A stretch of DNA of 64,000 nt, taken from Serratia nevei (lineage in GTDB: Bacteria; Pseudomonadota; Gammaproteobacteria; Enterobacterales; Enterobacteriaceae). The notes beneath the pieces were generated by a model, which had not been told where the DNA came from, made no database searches, and worked only from the letters and a program-made list of their open reading frames with translations. The stretch lies in the NCBI RefSeq assembly GCF_037948395.1, contig NZ_CP149940.1, forward strand, positions 4,030,001 to 4,094,000, given 5' to 3'. How positions within the stretch are numbered: the stretch's first letter is position 1; each line of letters starts with the position of its first letter. Shown here in pieces: positions 48,530 through 59,732 of the stretch. A program made the translations under genes and the position numbers.

Positions 48530-48883
48530 TTAAGCTTTTTTACCGGCTTTTTTGTGGTGTTTTTTAGCGGCCTGAGCTTTCTGCACTGGCGCTTTTTTGT
48601 GGTGTTTTTTAGCAGCCTGGGCTTTCTGAGCTGGCGCTTTTTTGTGGTGCTTTTTAGCGGCCTGAGCTTTCTGGGCTGGCGCTTTTTTGTGGTGCTTAGC
48701 TTTCTTGTGGTGCGTTGCTTTAGCTGGTGCTTTTTCAGCAGCAGCAGCCGCTGGCGCAGCGGTAGTGGTGGTCGCAGCTGGCGCGGTGGTGGTAGCCGGA
48801 GCAGTAGCTGCAGTATCAGCAGCGAAAGCAACAGAAGACAGACCCATAGTGGCAGCAACGATCAGCGCTAATACTTTTTTCAT
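48530..48883 (-). CDS. asr: Acid shock protein precursor Asr
   Basis: Periplasmic acid-shock protein of 117 residues. It has a signal peptide ([21 protein letters not shown]), an Ala/Thr/Pro-rich segment and then a Lys/His-rich region. That region is made of three 15-residue repeats, [15 protein letters not shown] (residues 63-107), plus a shortened copy. The basic part is processed to the mature peptide in E. coli. GAGG precedes the ATG by nine bases. An RstA box upstream suggests RstAB control under acid. Confidence 0.93.
   Translation of the reverse strand: MKKVLALIVAATMGLSSVAFAADTAATAPATTTAPAATTTTAAPAAAAAEKAPAKATHHKKAKHHKKAPAQKAQAAKKHHKKAPAQKAQAAKKHHKKAPVQKAQAAKKHHKKAGKKA
48563..48697 (-). 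repeat. 45-bp tandem repeats in asr
   Basis: Three tandem units of 45 bases encode [15 protein letters not shown], with only one substitution in the third copy, followed by a partial fourth copy. The number of units varies among Asr homologues. Confidence 0.85.
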
Positions 48884-48985
48884 CTTTAAATCCTCAGAGT
48901 GTTGTTTCGGTAAGCTCCGGTGGAGCCGTTGAAACAGATACTAGTGGAATCAAACTGCCGTTTCCGTGAGTGATTGGTTTCGCCG

Positions 48986-48999
48986 AGTAACCAAATGTA
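48986..48999 (-). promoter_or_regulatory. RstA box upstream of asr
   Basis: The minus strand reads TACATTTGGTTACT. The RstA consensus is TACATNTNGTTACA, so 11 of 12 defined positions agree. It lies about 100 bases ahead of the asr ATG, with a -10-like TAGTAT at 48938-48943 in between. Confidence 0.7.
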
Positions 49000-49082
49000 C
49001 AACGTTTGTGAACGGCGCTTGTGAACCGCATCGGCGGGTATATGCTGAAGGAAGATGCCCCTCGTACAGGCTCGCTCACGCT

Positions 49083-50057
49083 ATGAAAACCGTCTCGCTG
49101 AAACACGCGCCGGGCCGCTACGCCGGTCTGGCCCTCGCCGGTCTGCTGCTGCTGACGCTGCTCTACCTGTTCGTGCGGCACTGGGCCGAGTTTGTGCAGT
49201 ATTGCATCAACTTCCAGATTTACATGCACCGCTATCTGGTGCTCTATCTGCTGCAGCAGCGTAACCAGCAATACAGCGGCGGGCTAATGCTGACGCTGGC
49301 CAGTTTCGCTTACGGCTTCCTGCACTCCATCGGCCCCGGCCACGGCAAGTTCGTCATCACCACTTATCTGGCCACCCACCGCGAACGGCTGAACGCCAGC
49401 CGGGCGATCACCCTGCTGGGCAGCCTGATGCAAGGCGTGGTCGCCATTGTGTTCGTGGTGGTGCTGGCGGTGGCGCTCAACCTGTCGATGGGCGATCTCA
49501 GCCTCAGCCGTTATTGGGTGGAAAAAGGCAGCGCGGTCTTCATCGCCGCCTTCGGCCTGATGGTGATCCTGCGCGCCAGCGGCTGGCGCTGGCGTCGGCG
49601 CCGCGCGCCGGTCATTCAGGCGCTGCACCCGGCGGACCACGCGCATAGCGCGGCGTGCGAGTGCGGCCACCGGCATCAACCCAGCGCGGCCGAACTGACC
49701 GGCGGCTGGCGCAACGCGCTGTGGCTGATCGTCTCCATCGGTATTCGTCCGTGCAGCGGCGCCATCCTGATTCTGGTGTTCGCCAACGCCATCGGCATGT
49801 TCACCTGGGGGGTGATCTCCGCCATGAGCATGGCACTGGGTACCGGGCTGTCGATCATGATCCTCGCCACGCTGGTGCACCACGCGCGCGAGCGCTTTCT
49901 GGCCCATCAACCCGGCCTGACAGGCTACTATCTGGCACAGGCGTCGCGTATCGCCGTGATGCTCGGCGGCGTGATCCTGATCCTGTTCGCGCTGGTGCTG
50001 TTCAATTCGGTAATCCCGGTCAGCGCCAACGGCGATTTTATCGCCGCCGGCTGCTAA
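49083..50057 (+). CDS. NicO-family nickel/cobalt or zinc transporter (ZevB/RcnA-like)
   Basis: 324-residue membrane protein with about seven helices. NicO signatures: FAYGFLHSIGPGHGKFVITTYLATHRERL (helix with HxxGPGHG) and GIRPCSGAILILVFANAIGMFTWGVISAMSMALGTGLSIMILATLVHHARE. A loop with HPADHAHSAACECGHRH (residues around 180-197) is His/Cys-rich and could bind metal. Related proteins are Ni/Co exporters (RcnA) or zinc importers (ZevB). ZevB normally has a partner gene zevA (DUF1007) upstream, which is absent here. The start has a weak SD, so an upstream start is possible. Confidence 0.85.
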   Translation: MKTVSLKHAPGRYAGLALAGLLLLTLLYLFVRHWAEFVQYCINFQIYMHRYLVLYLLQQRNQQYSGGLMLTLASFAYGFLHSIGPGHGKFVITTYLATHRERLNASRAITLLGSLMQGVVAIVFVVVLAVALNLSMGDLSLSRYWVEKGSAVFIAAFGLMVILRASGWRWRRRRAPVIQALHPADHAHSAACECGHRHQPSAAELTGGWRNALWLIVSIGIRPCSGAILILVFANAIGMFTWGVISAMSMALGTGLSIMILATLVHHARERFLAHQPGLTGYYLAQASRIAVMLGGVILILFALVLFNSVIPVSANGDFIAAGC

Positions 50058-50149
50058 CGCCGGTGAAATCATCGTTTTTTTGCGTGATCGACCACACAAA
50101 TCTCGGCATGGTCTACACTTAAAAGACATGTGTCGAAATGGAGAGCTGA

Positions 50150-50458
50150 ATGTTTAAGAAAGCGGAAAGAACAGAACGCGACATCGATCAGGACGTCACT
50201 CTGTTGGCCGATACGCTGGATGAAGTGTTGCGCGAGTCCGGTGACAAGACCAAAGAGGAACTGAAAGAGCTGCACAGCAAGGCGAAAGGCGTGCTGCGCG
50301 ACGCCCGGGCGCGGTTCAATGGCTCCACCAGTCTGACACAGCATGCGCGCGACGCGGTCGATCAAGCCGACAGCTATGTGCGTGACAAACCTTGGCAGGG
50401 CGTAGGGATCGGTGCCGCCGTCGGCATCGTGCTCGGCGTGCTGCTGGCCCGGCGTTAA
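50150..50458 (+). CDS. ygaM: ElaB/YgaM/YqjD-family ribosome-associated tail-anchored protein
   Basis: 102-residue DUF883 protein. A soluble acidic helical part (TERDIDQDVTLLADTLDEVLRESGDKTKEELKELHSKAKGVLRDARARF) is followed by the C-terminal signature ADSYVRDKPWQGVGIGAAVGIVLGVLLARR, a single membrane helix with a double-Arg end. In E. coli these proteins bind ribosomes in stationary phase. The symbol comes from position near nrdHIEF, where ygaM lies in E. coli; sequence alone would also fit elaB. GGAGAG precedes the ATG. Confidence 0.88.
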   Translation: MFKKAERTERDIDQDVTLLADTLDEVLRESGDKTKEELKELHSKAKGVLRDARARFNGSTSLTQHARDAVDQADSYVRDKPWQGVGIGAAVGIVLGVLLARR

Positions 50459-50519
50459 CACCCCTGCAGTCATAAAGATAAAACAGATGTGCGTCTGGCC
50501 CGCGGAAATCGCGGGCCGT

Positions 50520-51953
50520 TTAATTTGTGCGTTTGAACAGCTGCGCCAGCCCCTGCACCGCCCGCTCCGTCTCCTCTTGCCGAGTAAAATTGGCGAAGCC
50601 CAGCAGCAATCCTTGCCCCGCCGGATGATCGATTCGCCAGTCCGACAACGCCTGCGCCGCCAGCCCCTGTTGCCAGGCTTGCGCCGCCAACGGCGCATCC
50701 GCTACGCCGTCGTGAAGCCGGGCCAACAGCTGAATGCCGCCCTGTTGCGGCACCGCCGTCAGCCACGTCCCCAGCTGCCGTTCCAGCGCCTGCGTCAGCC
50801 ACTCACGCCGTTGGCGGTACAGCGGCCGCATGCGTTTCAGGTGGCGGTAGAAATGCCCTTGCCGGATAAAATCCGCCACGCCGGCCTGCAGCAGCGGCGG
50901 GCAGCCGCAGCCACGTAGCCGACTGCTGCGCGCAAAGGCCTCCGTCAGGCCGGCGGGCACCACCAGGTAAGCCATGCGCAGCGCCGGGAACAGCGTTTTG
51001 CTGAAGGTGCCGGCGTACAGCACCCGCCCCTGAACATCGAGGCTTTTCAGCGGCGGCAATGGCCGCCCGTGATAGCGAAACTCGCTGTCGTAGTCATCTT
51101 CCAGGATCCAGGCCCTGCGCTGCTGCGCCCAGTCGAGCAGCGCCATGCGCCGCGCCAGGCTGAGCGTGACGCCGAGCGGGCTTTGATGGGTCGGCGTCAC
51201 CACCGCCAGCCGCGCCTCAGGCGCCGTCAGCATACCGGCGGCCACGTCCATGCCTTGTTCATCCACCGGCACGGCGATCGGCCTGACGCCGGCGGCCCGC
51301 AGCAGCGGGCGCGTGACCGGATAGCCGGGATCTTCGATCCATACCGCGTCGCCGGCGTGCAACAGCGTCTCCACCACCCAGTCCAACAGCGCCGGATAAC
51401 CGGCGCAGAGGAAAACCTGCTCCGGCCTGCAGCTGATGCCGCGCGACAAATGCAGATAATGGGCGATCGCCTCACGCAGCTCAGGCAGGCCGCCGGCCGG
51501 CGGCAGCGCCAGGGAAGCCACCGTGGAACCGCGCAGCTGGCGGGCGACAATGCGCTGCCATAACGCCCGGGGAAACGCGTCCAGCGCCGGCACGCCCAGT
51601 TGGAAAGGCTGCAGCATGCCCTGCGGCTGCAGCGGATCGGGTGCCATCGCCGCCAGCGGCGGCGCAGCGGATACCCCGCCCGGCGGCACGTGCGGCAGCT
51701 GCGGCGAGACATAGGTGCCCGCCTGCCCGCGGCTCTGCAAGAAACCTTCGGCAATAAGTTGCGCGTAGGCGCTTTCCACCGTGGCGCGCGCCACGCCCAG
51801 ATCGCTCGCCAACCCGCGCACTGAGGGTAATCGGCTGCCCGCCGCCAGGCTGCCCTGGGCGATGGCGTCTTTAATCCGCAGGTAAATCTGCCGGTACAGC
51901 GGTTCCGCGAGCCGGTTGTCCAGCCGCAGCGAGGTCAGGAAAGATGGCATCAT
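50520..51953 (-). CDS. MocR/PdxR-type regulator (GntR wHTH plus aminotransferase-fold domain)
   Basis: 477-residue regulator. N-terminal GntR-type winged helix (LRLDNRLAEPLYRQIYLRIKDAIAQGSLAAGSRLPSVRGLASDLGVARATVESAYAQLIAEGFLQSRGQAGTYVS), then a type I aminotransferase fold with the PLP-binding lysine in YAGTFSKTLFPALRMAYLV and the segment WILEDDYDSEFRYHGRPLPPL. Such proteins sense PLP or other vitamin/amino compounds. It faces the AhpD-like gene and a dyad lies between. That gene is the likely target. Confidence 0.92.
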   Translation of the reverse strand: MMPSFLTSLRLDNRLAEPLYRQIYLRIKDAIAQGSLAAGSRLPSVRGLASDLGVARATVESAYAQLIAEGFLQSRGQAGTYVSPQLPHVPPGGVSAAPPLAAMAPDPLQPQGMLQPFQLGVPALDAFPRALWQRIVARQLRGSTVASLALPPAGGLPELREAIAHYLHLSRGISCRPEQVFLCAGYPALLDWVVETLLHAGDAVWIEDPGYPVTRPLLRAAGVRPIAVPVDEQGMDVAAGMLTAPEARLAVVTPTHQSPLGVTLSLARRMALLDWAQQRRAWILEDDYDSEFRYHGRPLPPLKSLDVQGRVLYAGTFSKTLFPALRMAYLVVPAGLTEAFARSSRLRGCGCPPLLQAGVADFIRQGHFYRHLKRMRPLYRQRREWLTQALERQLGTWLTAVPQQGGIQLLARLHDGVADAPLAAQAWQQGLAAQALSDWRIDHPAGQGLLLGFANFTRQEETERAVQGLAQLFKRTN

Positions 51954-51973
51954 GGCCCGGTTAAATAATCATT

Positions 51974-51999
51974 TTATGGCCCTATAGCATAGACCATAA
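51974..51999. promoter_or_regulatory. Dyad between the MocR and AhpD-like genes
   Basis: TTATGG and CCATAA flank an inner near-palindrome (CTATAGCATAG). It lies about 20 bases from the MocR ATG and 50 bases from the divergent gene. MocR proteins bind sites of this kind, but no specific match is claimed. Confidence 0.5.
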
Positions 52000-52048
52000 G
52001 GCCGCTAAAGTAGCGGCATGATTTCGTTACTACCGATTGAGGTTGACC

Positions 52049-52480
52049 ATGATTAAGCAACGTTTGAACTATGCCGAGCTGGCGCCCGCCCCGTACAAAA
52101 ATATGGTAAGCGCGCTGATGGCGCTGGAGAAAGGTACCCTGGACAAGGCGACCATCGAGTTGATGTTTATGCGCGTTTCGCAGATCAACGGCTGCGCCTA
52201 CTGCCTGGATATGCACGGCAAAGCGCTGCGCGAAAGCGGCTTCAGCCATGCCAAGCTGGATACGCTGGCGGGCTGGCGCGTCAGCCATGAGTTCAGCGAG
52301 CGCGAACGCGCCGCGCTGGAATGGGCCGAGTCGGTGACGCTGATCGCCGCCACCGGCGCACCGGACAGCGCTTTCGAGGCGCTGAAGGCGCACTTCAGCG
52401 ATACCGAGATCGCCGATCTGACCTTCGCCATCAGCATCATGAACGCCTTCAACCGGCTGGCCGTCAGCATGCGTCAGTAA
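52049..52480 (+). CDS. Carboxymuconolactone-decarboxylase-family (AhpD-like) protein
   Basis: 143-residue protein of the CMD superfamily. The redox-active CxxC is in SQINGCAYCLDMHGKALRESG, the AhpD-type CXXC-plus-His arrangement. The start is MIKQRLNYAELAPAPY. Related proteins are alkyl-hydroperoxidases or act on aromatic degradation products. It is divergent from the MocR gene, likely its regulator. A terminator follows. Confidence 0.88.
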   Translation: MIKQRLNYAELAPAPYKNMVSALMALEKGTLDKATIELMFMRVSQINGCAYCLDMHGKALRESGFSHAKLDTLAGWRVSHEFSERERAALEWAESVTLIAATGAPDSAFEALKAHFSDTEIADLTFAISIMNAFNRLAVSMRQ

Positions 52481-52491
52481 TGCGCTCGCCT

Positions 52492-52520
52492 CCCCCTCTT
52501 CACTGAGAGGGGGAATTTCT
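52492..52520 (+). terminator. Terminator of the AhpD-like gene
   Basis: CCCCCTCT and AGAGGGGG form an eight-base stem, followed by AATTTCT. Confidence 0.75.
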
Positions 52521-52587
52521 CACCCGCAAAAATTTTTTCCCTCGCCTTTTCCAGCCCCGGCGCGGCCTGCGCCTCCAACCCGACAAA

Positions 52588-52634
52588 GCACCATATATAG
52601 CGTGGTTGATAAAACAAATATCAACATATAGTAT
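52588..52634 (+). promoter_or_regulatory. Two NrdR boxes upstream of nrdHIEF
   Basis: GCACCATATATAGCGT (52588-52603) and TATCAACATATAGTAT (52619-52634) resemble the 16-base NrdR box (ACACTATATATTGTGT). Their ATATAG cores are 31 bases apart, the helical spacing found at NrdR-repressed nrd promoters. The first is the better match. Confidence 0.75.
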
Positions 52635-52752
52635 TTTATGGGTCAGCCGCAGGGAGTGTCGTTCGGTTGATAACGCCGTCAGAAACGCCAGGAACGATGC
52701 TCCGTTATCTGACTTGTCCGCCTTTCCTTCAGCCTAAAGGTAAATGCGAATC

Positions 52753-52983
52753 ATGAGCATTATTATTTACAGTAAGCCGGACTGTGTCCAGTGCAACGCC
52801 ACCTATCGCGCATTTGATAAACAGGGGATTGATTATCAGGTGATCGATCTCACCCAGGATCAGCAGGCGCTGAACCACGTTAAATCCTTAGGTTATCAGC
52901 AAGTTCCGGTGATTATCGCCGGTGACGATCACTGGTCCGGGTTCCGGCCGGACAAGATCGGCGCACTGGCGCTCACCTGCTGA
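52753..52983 (+). CDS. nrdH: Glutaredoxin-like protein NrdH
   Basis: Electron donor for class Ib ribonucleotide reductase. The 76-residue protein has the redox motif CVQC in SKPDCVQCNATYRAF and the C-terminal segment WSGFRPDKI, which replaces the glutathione-binding site of glutaredoxins. The ATG at 52753 gives the usual start; another ATG three codons earlier (MRIM) has AAGG only three bases upstream. It is the first gene of nrdHIEF and lies behind two NrdR boxes. Confidence 0.96.
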   Translation: MSIIIYSKPDCVQCNATYRAFDKQGIDYQVIDLTQDQQALNHVKSLGYQQVPVIIAGDDHWSGFRPDKIGALALTC

Positions 52984-52992
52984 GGCCCGCCG

Positions 52993-53378
52993 ATGAATCC
53001 GCTGGTCTATTTCTCCAGCAGCTCGGAGAACACCCATCGGTTCGTTGAGAAACTGGGCCTGCCGGCGATCCGCATTCCGATCGCCGGTGCCCGCAGCAAA
53101 TTGCTGATGGAACAACCCTATATCTTGATCGTGCCCAGCTATGGCGGCGGCAGCGCCGTCGGCGCGGTGCCGATCCAGGTCATCCGCTTTCTCAACGTTC
53201 CGCAAAACCGTTCATACCTGCGCGGCGTCATCGCCGCCGGGAACACCAACTTCGGCGCAGCGTACGGCATCGCCGGCGACATCATCGCCAAAAAATGCCA
53301 GGTGCCTTTTTTGTACCGCTTCGAGCTGCTCGGCACGACGCAAGACGTTGAAAACGTTCGACAGGGAGTAACCGCATT

Positions 53379-53397
<19 letters not shown>
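52993..53397 (+). CDS. nrdI: Flavodoxin-like protein NrdI
   Basis: FMN protein that supplies the oxidant to assemble the Mn(III)2-tyrosyl cofactor of NrdF. The 134 residues show [18 protein letters not shown] (FMN phosphate loop), [21 protein letters not shown] and [14 protein letters not shown]. It overlaps nrdE by 19 bases and follows nrdH by nine bases. Confidence 0.96.
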
Positions 53398-56503
<3,106 letters not shown>

Positions 56504-56534
56504 GGGCTGGCTGGCCGTATCAGGAAAAGGCTTT

Positions 56535-56563
56535 CGCGGGAGTGCGACGTGTCGTGCTCCCGC
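56535..56563 (+). terminator. Hairpin after nrdF
   Basis: CGCGGGAG and CTCCCGCG form a stem around a long loop that itself contains CGAC/GTCG. There is no T-run, so it may be a processing or pausing structure. Confidence 0.45.
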
Positions 56564-56565
56564 GA

Positions 56566-56769
56566 CTATGTGTTTTGCTTGAAGGCCGCACGCAGCTCAA
56601 GCCGCCGCCAAATAGCGCGTTTCTCCGCGTCGCTGGCGGTCGGCCAGGCGGCGATCTCCGCCCGCGTGCGCCGACATCCCCGGCACCGCTGGGTTTCGTC
56701 GTCGATGCGGCACAGGCTGACGCAGGGCGATCTCACGCCGTGCTGGAATTGCTGATTGTCGCCCGCCAT
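56566..56769 (-). CDS. DUF1289 small cysteine protein
   Basis: 67-residue protein with the four-cysteine pattern of DUF1289: SPCVSLCRIDDETQRCRGCRRTRAEIAAWPTASDAEKRAIWRRL. The motif suggests a zinc or iron-sulphur site. Family members often lie near dehydrogenases. It converges on nrdF. Function unknown. Confidence 0.85.
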   Translation of the reverse strand: MAGDNQQFQHGVRSPCVSLCRIDDETQRCRGCRRTRAEIAAWPTASDAEKRAIWRRLELRAAFKQNT

Positions 56770-56833
56770 AAACCGCCCTTGATGTGATGTGTGCCGCCAC
56801 AGGATACCCGATCCTGCGGCGGCGCGTCGTCAA

Positions 56834-57574
56834 TCAGATGATGCCGCCGTTGGCGCGCAGGGTTTGGCCGTTGATCCAGCCGCCGTCGTTCCCGGCGAGG
56901 AAGGCCACCGCCGCGGCGATATCTTCCGGCGTGCCCAGGCGCTCCAGCGGCGCCATCTTCGCCAGCCGCTCGATAAGCTCCGGGGTTTTACCGTCGAGGA
57001 ACAGCCCGGTCGCGGTCGGCCCCGGCGCAACGGCGTTCACCGTGATATTGCGGCCGCGCAGCTCTTTTGCCAGCACGCTGGTCAGCGCCTCGATCGCCGC
57101 CTTGCTGGCGGCATACATGCCGTACCCCGGCTGCAGCAGCCCCACCACGCTGGAGGAGAAGTTGATGATGCGGCCGTTGTCGCGCAGGCGCTTCGCCGCC
57201 TCGCGCATCGTGTTGAAACTGCCTTTCAGGTTGATGTCGATCAGGCGATCCGCGTCTTCATCGCGCATGTCCGCCACCGGTGCCAGCGCCATCACCCCGG
57301 CGTTGTTGACCAGCACGTCGACGCCGCCAAACGCCTGTTCGGCGCTGTCGAACAATCGGGAAACCGCTGCCGCATCGCTGACGTCGGCTTTGGCGCCGAG
57401 CGCGCGGCCGCCCGCCTGTTCTATCTTGCGCACCAGTTCATCGGCCGGCGCCGGGTTGCCTGAATAGTTGATGATGACGGTAAAACCGTCGGCGGCCAGA
57501 CGCTCGGCGATGGCGGCGCCGATGCCGCGCGATGCGCCGGTGACGATGGCGACGCGTTGAGTGGCGTGCTGCAT
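56834..57574 (-). CDS. Short-chain dehydrogenase/reductase
   Basis: 246-residue classical SDR. The cofactor-binding motif is VTGASRGIGAAIAERLAADG and NNAG is in VLVNNAGVMAL. The catalytic Ser region is NFSSSVVGLLQPG and YAASK is in YGMYAASKAAIEAL. The start MQHATQRVAIV has GGAGGAGAG upstream. The divergent LysR gene 101 bases away is the likely regulator. The substrate is unknown; the sequence resembles 3-oxoacyl-ACP-reductase-like enzymes. Confidence 0.9.
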   Translation of the reverse strand: MQHATQRVAIVTGASRGIGAAIAERLAADGFTVIINYSGNPAPADELVRKIEQAGGRALGAKADVSDAAAVSRLFDSAEQAFGGVDVLVNNAGVMALAPVADMRDEDADRLIDINLKGSFNTMREAAKRLRDNGRIINFSSSVVGLLQPGYGMYAASKAAIEALTSVLAKELRGRNITVNAVAPGPTATGLFLDGKTPELIERLAKMAPLERLGTPEDIAAAVAFLAGNDGGWINGQTLRANGGII

Positions 57575-57675
57575 AAGTCTCTCCTCCTGGGTCAGTGAGT
57601 TGTCATCATGCACCTTTCGGCACGGCGAATAATCCCCTATTCTTCGTTATCACTATCCGAAATAAACGAACAATC

Positions 57676-58569
57676 ATGGACAGAATCGACGCCATGCGCC
57701 TGTTCACCCGCGTGGTAGAACAACGCAGCTTTACCCAGGCGGCGCAGGATCTGAACCTGCCGCGCTCCACCGTGACCGACGCCATCAAACAGCTCGAAGC
57801 CCGGCTGCAGGTCAGGCTGCTGCAGCGCACCACCCGCCACGTCAGCCCGACGCTGGACGGCGAAGCCTACTATCAGCGCTGCCTGAGCATTCTGGCGGAC
57901 ATCGAAGAGGCGGAGATGGCGTTCGCCGGCGCCAAACCGCGCGGGCTGCTGCGCATCGAGGTGCACGGCACGCTGGCGCGCCATTTTCTGTTGCCCGACT
58001 TGCCTGATTTTTTGGCGCAATACCCGGATATCGAGCTCTATATGAGCGAAGGCGATCGGCTGGTGGACGCGCTACGGGAGGGCATCGACTGCGTGGTGCG
58101 CGTCGGCAAACTGCGGGACAGCGACATGGTGGCGCGCCGCCTGGGCGAGCTGGAAGAGGTGACCTGTGCCGCCCCGGCCTACCTGCAGCGCTTCGGCACG
58201 CCGCAAAGCCTGGACGACCTGCGCCATCACCGCATGGTGGGTTTTCGCTCTTCGGCGACCGGCGCGCTGATGCCGCTGGCGTTCACGGTGGCGGGGCAAG
58301 CGCAGCCCATCACGCTGCCGGCGACGGTGTCGGTCAGCGCGGCGGAGAGCCTGGTCGCCGCCGCCCGCGCCGGGTTGGGCATCATTCAGGTGCCGCGTTA
58401 TCACCTGCGCGGCGATCTGGCCGACGGCAGCCTGTTGCCGCTGCTGCCGGATTGGCCTTCTCCGCCGATGCCGGTCTCGCTGCTTTATCCGCGCAACCGC
58501 CAGCTCTCGCCGCGGGTGCGCGTGTTTCTCGATTGGTTCAGCCGGGTGTTCGCCGAGCGCAACCGGTAG
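57676..58569 (+). CDS. LysR-family regulator divergent from SDR
   Basis: 297-residue regulator of the large AaeR-like cluster. It starts MDRIDAMRLFTRVVEQRSFTQAAQDLNLPRSTVTDAIKQLEARLQVRLLQRTTRHVSPTLDGEAYYQRCL. An in-frame start 27 codons upstream precedes the usual N-terminus and was rejected. It probably represses or activates the divergent SDR gene. The effector domain is intact. Confidence 0.9.
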   Translation: MDRIDAMRLFTRVVEQRSFTQAAQDLNLPRSTVTDAIKQLEARLQVRLLQRTTRHVSPTLDGEAYYQRCLSILADIEEAEMAFAGAKPRGLLRIEVHGTLARHFLLPDLPDFLAQYPDIELYMSEGDRLVDALREGIDCVVRVGKLRDSDMVARRLGELEEVTCAAPAYLQRFGTPQSLDDLRHHRMVGFRSSATGALMPLAFTVAGQAQPITLPATVSVSAAESLVAAARAGLGIIQVPRYHLRGDLADGSLLPLLPDWPSPPMPVSLLYPRNRQLSPRVRVFLDWFSRVFAERNR

Positions 58570-58581
58570 CGACCGAGTGCG

Positions 58582-59526
58582 TTACAGCGCGCCGTAATTC
58601 AGCGGCACCCAGTTGTACCCTTCGCCCTGGCGGTTCAGGTAGCCCAACCCTGGGAACGACAGGTGCGCGCCGCCCACCAGCTCGCTCTGCCGCGCGCTGT
58701 CGCCGAACACCCGCAGCCGTTGAGCGACCGCCGCCTTAGCGTCGCTGTCAAAGCTGATAGCCACCTTCGGATGCGGCATCTGCACCGCCGCTACGTGGAT
58801 CAAATCCCCCAGCAACAGCAGCTTTTTGCCCTGGCTCGTCACCTGATAGACGCTGTGGCCCGGCGTATGCCCATGGGCGGCATAGGCGGCGATGCCCGGC
58901 GAAAGCTCGCCGTCGCCGTTGAATGGCTTAAAGTGCCCGGCCGCCTGATAAGGCTTGATCGCCGCCTGGGCTCTTTCGAAGTTGCTTTTATTTTCCGCGT
59001 TGGCCCGTTTCAGCTGGTCGGCGCTCAGCCAGAAGTCCGCGTCCTGGCTGGCGGCGCGCACCACCGCATTGGGGAATACCGCCTTACCGTCGTGCGTCAG
59101 TCCGCCGAGGTGATCCGGGTGCATGTGGGTCAGGTAGATCTCATCCACCTGCTCCGGTTGGTAGCCCGCCGCGCGCAGGTTATCCACCAGTTTGCCCAGG
59201 CCGTCGCCCAGCAGCTGGCCGGCGCCGCTGTCGATCATCACCAGCTTGTCGCCGGTATTGATCAGATAGGCATTGACCGAGGTGACCACCGGCAGGCTTT
59301 GATGCCGCTCGGCCAACCCGGCGGCGATCTGCTGCGGCGTGGTGTTCAGCAACAGCTTGTCCGCCGGCAGGCGAATGACGCCGTCGGACAACGCGGTCAC
59401 TTCAAAGCTGCCCAGCATGATGCGGTAAAATCCCGGCGTCGGGGTTTTGGCCTGCGGCGCGGCGGCCCCGGCCTGTAATGACATAACGGCCAGCGCCGCG
59501 CCCAGCAGACAACGTTTCCAGAACAT
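58582..59526 (-). CDS. Secreted metallo-beta-lactamase-fold hydrolase
   Basis: 314-residue exported enzyme. A signal peptide (MFWKRCLLGAALAVMSLQAGAAA) directs it to the periplasm. The zinc-binding motif is HMHPDHLGG, preceded by EIYLTHMH, with a further His in HVAAVQ and HGHTPGHSVYQV. The fold is the same as in N-acyl-homoserine-lactone lactonases and other MBL hydrolases, but the substrate cannot be deduced. It lies convergent to the LysR gene with a 12-base gap. Confidence 0.9.
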   Translation of the reverse strand: MFWKRCLLGAALAVMSLQAGAAAPQAKTPTPGFYRIMLGSFEVTALSDGVIRLPADKLLLNTTPQQIAAGLAERHQSLPVVTSVNAYLINTGDKLVMIDSGAGQLLGDGLGKLVDNLRAAGYQPEQVDEIYLTHMHPDHLGGLTHDGKAVFPNAVVRAASQDADFWLSADQLKRANAENKSNFERAQAAIKPYQAAGHFKPFNGDGELSPGIAAYAAHGHTPGHSVYQVTSQGKKLLLLGDLIHVAAVQMPHPKVAISFDSDAKAAVAQRLRVFGDSARQSELVGGAHLSFPGLGYLNRQGEGYNWVPLNYGAL

Positions 59527-59732
59527 GATGACTCCTTGCGAGAATTGGACAGCGCTAAGTATTGACGCAAAAGGCCCGATGCGCCTGTTTAATAAATGCC
59601 TTTGATAAATATATAAATAATATATTTATTATGAATAATTTTGTTTGCCGAGCCACACAACCCCAATCCATATTTTCTCGCTCGCCACTTGGTTATTTTT
59701 CTTACTCCCTAAACCAAGAGTGAGGAAATATC

